A DNA stretch of 64,000 nucleotides, taken from the NCBI GenBank assembly GCA_003220225.1, contig QHRU01000042.1, positions 25,696 through 89,695 of the forward strand, read 5' to 3'. This document shows positions 60,224 to 64,000 of this stretch, piece by piece; positions within the stretch are counted from its first letter, which is position 1; each line of letters starts with the position of its first letter. Origin of the DNA: Candidatus Rokuibacteriota bacterium. Its GTDB lineage: Bacteria; Methylomirabilota; Methylomirabilia; Rokubacteriales; CSP1-6. The notes beneath the pieces were generated by a model. It worked only from the letters and a program-made list of their open reading frames with translations. It was not told the origin of the DNA and made no database searches. The position numbers and the translations under genes are program-made.

Positions 60224-61365
60224 TCGAGCAGCTCCTTGGCGATGACCACGCGCTGGATCTGGTTGGTGCCCTCGTAGATCTGCATGATCTTGGCGTCGCG
60301 CATGTAGCGCTCGACGGGGAACTCGCGCGTGTAGCCATAGCCGCCGAAGATCTGCACGGCATCGATGGTCACCTTCATCGCGGTGTCGGCGGCGAAGCAC
60401 TTCGCCATCGACGCCTCGTACGCGTTGCCGGTGATCCCCGCGTCCACCTGCCGCGCGCAGTAGTGGATCATGAGCCGCGAGGCGTGGACGGCCATCGCCA
60501 TGTCGGCCAGCATGAACTGGATCCCCTGGAAGGCGCCGATCGGCTGGCCGAACTGCTGGCGCTCCTTCGCATAACCGACGGCGGCCTCGAGCGCGGCCTG
60601 GGCGATGCCGAGCCCCAGCGCGCCGGTGGCCGGTCGCGTGATGTCGAGCGTGCGCATGGCGAGCTTGAAGCCCTCGCCCTCGGCGCCGAGGCGGTTGGCG
60701 GCAGGCACCGCGCAGTCGCTGAAGTGCAGCGCCACCGTCGGCGAGGCGCGGATGCCCATCTTTCTTTCTTTCTTGCCGACCGAGAAGCCGGGCGTGCCCT
60801 TCTCGACGAGAAACGCCGTCACGCCGCGCGCGCGCTTGGACGGATCGAGCGTGGCGAACACGGTGATCACGTCGGCGTGGTCGCCGTTGGTGCACCACTG
60901 CTTGGAGCCGTTGAGCACGTAGTGGTCGCCCTTGCGAACGGCGGTGGTCTTGAGCCCGGCGGCGTCCGAGCCCGCGGCCGGCTCGGAGAGCGAATACGCG
61001 CACAACAGTTCGCCGGTCGCGAGCCTCGGCAGGAAGCGCTTCTTCTGCTCGTCGGTGCCGGCGAGGAGGATCGGGATGCCGCCGAGCGGCTGGTCGAGAT
61101 ACTGCGTGCCGGTGGCCGCGCACGCGGCCGCGATCTCCTCGCACACGAGGGCCAGCGCGAGAGCGCCCATCGCGTTGCCCCCGTACGCCTCGGGGACCCA
61201 GATGCCGTAGAGCCCGGACTCGATGAGCGCGCGGATCGAGTCCTCCGGGTACGCCTCGGCCTCGTCGTAGCGCGCGGCGTTCGGCGCCACGCGCTCGCGC
61301 GCGATCTTTCGCGCGAGGTGACGGAGCATCCGCTGATCGTCGGTGAGATAGAAGGGCTCGTTCAT
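60220..61365 (-). CDS. Acyl-CoA dehydrogenase
   Basis: A 381-residue acyl-CoA dehydrogenase: [84 protein letters not shown] and [19 protein letters not shown]. It is the first gene of a coupled unit with MmgE/PrpD and an FbpABC-like importer. This suggests that the importer supplies an acid that is degraded through a CoA ester. No ligase or CoA transferase is in this unit, though a CaiB-type gene ends at 63947. Confidence 0.93.
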   Translation of the reverse strand: MNEPFYLTDDQRMLRHLARKIARERVAPNAARYDEAEAYPEDSIRALIESGLYGIWVPEAYGGNAMGALALALVCEEIAAACAATGTQYLDQPLGGIPILLAGTDEQKKRFLPRLATGELLCAYSLSEPAAGSDAAGLKTTAVRKGDHYVLNGSKQWCTNGDHADVITVFATLDPSKRARGVTAFLVEKGTPGFSVGKKERKMGIRASPTVALHFSDCAVPAANRLGAEGEGFKLAMRTLDITRPATGALGLGIAQAALEAAVGYAKERQQFGQPIGAFQGIQFMLADMAMAVHASRLMIHYCARQVDAGITGNAYEASMAKCFAADTAMKVTIDAVQIFGGYGYTREFPVERYMRDAKIMQIYEGTNQIQRVVIAKELLE

Positions 61366-61374
61366 GCGCGGATA

Positions 61375-61935
61375 CTATACAGGGCGCGTCGCCGCCGGGC
61401 GCGTCGCCTCGCGGGCGACCGCGCCGAGCATCGCATGGCGGATGAGTCCGCTGAACGGCCGGACCACCAGCCAGTAGAGGCGAAAGCGCCGGCGGCTCGC
61501 CGCGTCGAGGCACTGCACGCGCGTCTCGGTCACGAGGCGCGTCGTCCCCGTACCGAGGGGCTCGACGGCAAAGGTCCACACGACTTTCGCGTTGCCGGAC
61601 TCCCCAAAATCACGGAACGCGTCGGGCCTCACCTTCACGCGTCCGCCCGACGGCATCCAGAAGCGACCGACCAGGCCGAGCGCGACTTCCCGCCCCTCCC
61701 GCTCGCCGAGTCGGAGGAAGCCGCCGGCGACGAGCCGGTCGAGCGTCAGCCGGTGGACCTGCGCGGGCCGCCGAAGGCCGCGCAGCGCGAGCAGCGCGCG
61801 CACGTACCACGCGCCCGCGAAGTCGGCGCGATGCAGCGCCGCCCAGACGGCCGGCGCCGGCGCCGCCACCCTCACCGCGTGGCGCATGAGCACGTCGTAG
61901 GCCGGCAGATAGTCGTCGGCGAGCGTTCCGGCCAC
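61375..61935 (-). CDS. SRPBCC/DUF2867-like small protein
   Basis: A 186-residue protein if started at the GTG at 61935, 5 bp after the stop of the phosphatase-like gene; the gap carries GAGGAGC. An internal ATG (MRHAVRVAAP) is the other candidate. The pattern LPAYDVLMRHAVRVAAPAPAVWAALHRADF, VWTFAVEPLGTGTTRLVTETRVQC and FRLYWLVVRPFSGLIRHAML is that of START/SRPBCC-like ligand-binding folds of the DUF2867 kind. No catalytic residues are recognised. Confidence 0.7.
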   Translation of the reverse strand: MAGTLADDYLPAYDVLMRHAVRVAAPAPAVWAALHRADFAGAWYVRALLALRGLRRPAQVHRLTLDRLVAGGFLRLGEREGREVALGLVGRFWMPSGGRVKVRPDAFRDFGESGNAKVVWTFAVEPLGTGTTRLVTETRVQCLDAASRRRFRLYWLVVRPFSGLIRHAMLGAVAREATRPAATRPV

Positions 61936-61940
61936 GCTCC

Positions 61941-63935
61941 TCAGCGGGCGCTCTGTTGCAGAGCCTCGAACGTCTCGCGCTCCGCCTCCAGCTCCGAGCC
62001 GTCCCGATAGAAGTAGTGCGTGCCGTCGATGCGCGGAAGCGTCTCGTCGCCGTCGGCGCCGTGGGCGAGATACCCCATGCCGGACCTGGTCGCATAGAGC
62101 CGCTCGAGATCGTGCTCGAGGGTCACCGCGGTGCCGTCCGTCGCGTAGGGGTTGACCATCCATTGTGTCGGGTTCGCCTTCACGTAGGCCTCGACCTGCT
62201 CGTACGTATAGGCATTGAAGAACAGCCGTTCGTCACGCCGATACGGGAGGTAGGCGGGCCACTTCTCGGGTGGTCCGTAGTACTCGCCGGCCGTCAAGGA
62301 CCGGAGATAGGCAGCGATGTCCCCGTTGGCGATCCCGATCTCCTTCATCTTCTTCTGATCGAACCAGAGGTTGATGAAGCCCCCGCCGAGACTGATCCTG
62401 GCCCCGAACTTCTTGTCGATCATCTCGAGCAGGGTGCGCAGGAAGAGCCGATGGCCGTTCACGACCTCGGGCATCGGCATCATCCCGTGATCGGCGGTGA
62501 TGGTGACGACGTAGTTGCTCTCGCCCACCCGCGCATTCAGCTTCTCGATCAGCCTGCCGACACAGGCGTCCTGCGCGCGCAGCGCCTCTCGCGCCTCGAG
62601 GCTCTCCAGCCCCCAGCGGTGGGCGGCGTAATCCGTCGGCTTCATGCTCATGTAGATCAGCGAAGTCACGTCGGCCTGATCGATGGGCTCGCGATCCAGC
62701 ATCAGGAGCATGTTGTCGCACTCGAAATTGACGTACGCCGGTGAGAAGCGGACGTTTCCGGTGTCGTCGATCTTGTGTCCCATCCAGACGCCGGTGCCGC
62801 CCGTCAATTCCTGGACGTACGGCGTCGGGCTGCGGCCGCGGAGGTATGCCGGGAAGCTGAAGAGGGCGATGTTCGTCATCAGGCGGTGCTCCTGCTCGTC
62901 GCCCGGAAACTCGGCCCGCAAGGCCGGCGTCCTCGGCCGGTCGAACAGGATCACGATGTGGCTCTTGTTGCCCGGATGATGGGCGGCCCCGTGGCCGACC
63001 ATCCCGATGGCGGCGCGGTCCTGGAAGCTCGTCCCGATCACGACCGGCTTGTGGCGCGCGGTGACGCCGTACTCGTCGGCCAGCGTAGGCGCCTTGACGA
63101 ATTCCGGAGACAGGTCCGGGAACGAGTTGATCACCTGGTTCCGCGCGGGGTCGTAGATCTCGTTGCCGACGATGCGCGTTGCGAAGGGGTAGCCGCCGGT
63201 CCCGATCGCCGCGTGCGACACGGCCGTCGCCGTCTCGAGCTGCGTGACCTTCGCGTCCGTGTACTCGACGCCGCGCGCTGCGAGGCCCTTTATGACCGGC
63301 CAGGCATCGGGCCACGCCTCATAGAGCGTCCGCCCGCCGCCGTCCATCACGATCGTCAGGATGACCTTGGGCCGCTTGGACGTGGGAACGAGCGCCTCCG
63401 TCATCACCCGGCCCATCGAGCCGCCGGGTGGCGGCGTCCCGATCATCCGCGCGTACGTCGGCGCGATGTTCTGCAGCGTGGTCTTGCCGAGCCGGACGCC
63501 TTCCTTGACGAACCCCGGACCGTACAGGACAAACTTGATGTCGGTGTCGTAGTCCCACGACGAGGCGTGCGTCGTCCACATGTGCTTGAGGACGATGACC
63601 TGGTCCGGGTCCTGGGGTCGGACGCCTCGGAAGGAACGCAGGGGGATGTGGCTGAACTCGTCGGCGAAGAACATCCGGTCGGCGACGATCGTGTGACGGG
63701 CGGGAATCATGATGACGTGACCGTTCTGCTCCGCCGCCCAGCTCTGCACGGCGTAGGCGAAGTGCCAAGCATCGTCGCGATCCTGGCTCTTGTACGCCGA
63801 GTCCGACCAGCGCGGACCAATGCTTGTGGCCTGCCCCTGAACACCGGACGCGGGCGCGCGCGCGCCGCAGGCGGCCAGCGCGAAGACGAACACCAGAGGA
63901 ATGAGACTCGCGCCGAAGAAGTGTCTCCTCACCAT
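61941..63935 (-). CDS. Lipoprotein of the alkaline phosphatase/phosphodiesterase superfamily with apparent circular permutation
   Basis: A 664-residue protein with a lipobox (FALAAC, Cys23) and AAGGAGG before the ATG. Superfamily metal and nucleophile positions are complete: D198 (VMDGGG), T237 (TATAVSHA), D435 and H439 (PTDYAAHRWG), D482 and H483 (TADHGMM). The striking point is residues 118-182: TTHASSWDYDTDIKFVLYGP, then LGKTTLQNIAPTYARMIGTP and GRVMTEAL. In PafA/NPP-like enzymes that block, with the last metal-binding His, follows ADHG at the C-terminus; here it precedes the first Asp. A periplasmic phosphomonoesterase or phosphodiesterase is likely. The C-terminal AHGADG (~637) is an alternative last His. 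Confidence 0.82.
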   Translation of the reverse strand: MVRRHFFGASLIPLVFVFALAACGARAPASGVQGQATSIGPRWSDSAYKSQDRDDAWHFAYAVQSWAAEQNGHVIMIPARHTIVADRMFFADEFSHIPLRSFRGVRPQDPDQVIVLKHMWTTHASSWDYDTDIKFVLYGPGFVKEGVRLGKTTLQNIAPTYARMIGTPPPGGSMGRVMTEALVPTSKRPKVILTIVMDGGGRTLYEAWPDAWPVIKGLAARGVEYTDAKVTQLETATAVSHAAIGTGGYPFATRIVGNEIYDPARNQVINSFPDLSPEFVKAPTLADEYGVTARHKPVVIGTSFQDRAAIGMVGHGAAHHPGNKSHIVILFDRPRTPALRAEFPGDEQEHRLMTNIALFSFPAYLRGRSPTPYVQELTGGTGVWMGHKIDDTGNVRFSPAYVNFECDNMLLMLDREPIDQADVTSLIYMSMKPTDYAAHRWGLESLEAREALRAQDACVGRLIEKLNARVGESNYVVTITADHGMMPMPEVVNGHRLFLRTLLEMIDKKFGARISLGGGFINLWFDQKKMKEIGIANGDIAAYLRSLTAGEYYGPPEKWPAYLPYRRDERLFFNAYTYEQVEAYVKANPTQWMVNPYATDGTAVTLEHDLERLYATRSGMGYLAHGADGDETLPRIDGTHYFYRDGSELEAERETFEALQQSAR

Positions 63936-63946
63936 CGCTCCCTCCT

Positions 63947-64000
63947 TCAGATCACGCCGCGGCGGTGGAGGGCCGCCACGGCAGCGGTGTCGAGGCCAAG
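63947..64000 (-). CDS. C-terminus of a probable CaiB/BaiF CoA transferase (partial, 5' end off window)
   Basis: The last 17 codons read LGLDTAAVAALHRRGVI followed by TGA. This matches the typical CaiB/BaiF ending (compare SRDEIAALRAEGVI at the end of the CoA transferase at 41414). It is upstream of the phosphatase-like gene by 11 bp on the same strand. With so few residues the assignment is provisional. Confidence 0.5.
   Translation of the reverse strand, partial: LGLDTAAVAALHRRGVI

Noticed and set aside
58838-61579. 913-aa apparent fusion of an unknown protein with MmgE/PrpD
   Set aside because: The N-terminal half is the wrong frame over the acyl-CoA dehydrogenase gene. PrpD begins at the GTGA overlap at 60223.

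Overview
The window is very GC-rich, densely coded and dominated by acyl-CoA enzymes, CoA transferases, HAAT (Liv-type) and NitT/TauT-type ABC importers, amidohydrolases and Tat-exported solute-binding proteins. No rRNA, tRNA, CRISPR array, integrase or insertion sequence was seen. This content resembles soil or groundwater heterotrophs such as Candidatus Rokubacteria/Methylomirabilota or deep-branching Proteobacteria. That placement is an inference from gene content; there is no phylogenetic marker here. It looks like an ordinary chromosomal segment.

Layout. (1) 1-1171 (-): end of a Liv-type ATPase gene coupled to an enoyl-CoA hydratase-family gene. (2) 1226-3543 (+): an orphan NMT1-type binding protein coupled to an envelope protein with a BamE-like tail. 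(3) 4013-17800 (-): a long one-directional run that starts with a GntR/UTRA regulator. It continues with EtfB, EtfA, an acyl-CoA dehydrogenase, the large subunit of a B12 acyl-CoA mutase, a 126-bp palindrome, branched-chain aminotransferase, a HIT protein, the B12-binding mutase subunit, an acyl-CoA ligase, a second acyl-CoA dehydrogenase, an SsuBC-type importer and a mandelate-racemase-family enzyme. The mutase has Phe66/Gln184 where methylmalonyl-CoA mutase has Tyr/Arg, which points to isobutyryl-CoA (or a related branched acyl-CoA) as substrate. Aminotransferase, dehydrogenases and ETF then fit branched acyl-CoA metabolism. (4) 18205-23716: trpD, a lipoprotein, a zinc alcohol dehydrogenase, a membrane protein, a lytic transglycosylase and a small anchored protein. 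(5) 23730-28280 (-): a complete Liv importer. (6) 28357-36256: a vanadium haloperoxidase-like protein, a racemase-family protein without its cysteines, a peptide-type binding protein coupled to a beta-lactamase-fold hydrolase, an amidohydrolase and a DedA-PAP2 fusion. (7) 36267-40231 (-): a locus of three related NHL-repeat protein genes sharing a ~190-nt leader. One is intact and two are decayed, and one decayed copy is fused to an MFS remnant. (8) 40293-46144: a lipoprotein, a methyltransferase coupled to a CaiB-type CoA transferase, and a + strand run of hydrolases. (9) 46165-51962 (-): a VOC protein, a 6PGDH-like dehydrogenase and a second complete Liv importer. (10) 51988-64000: a serine hydrolase, a MetE-like protein, a Pro-rich secreted protein, an FbpABC-type importer coupled to MmgE/PrpD and an acyl-CoA dehydrogenase, and a lipoprotein of the alkaline phosphatase superfamily whose segments appear circularly permuted.

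Recurring architecture. Most operon junctions are 4-nt NTGA overlaps in which the stop of one gene overlaps the start of the next. All four versions occur (ATGA, GTGA, TTGA, CTGA), so two genes most likely start at CTG. A conserved hairpin of the form GGGGGGCC-ATTTCGG-GGCCCCCC lies at three gene ends. The features I consider most worth follow-up are the permuted phosphatase, the Phe/Gln mutase island, the decaying NHL triplet with its conserved leader, and the two families of palindromic intergenic elements.
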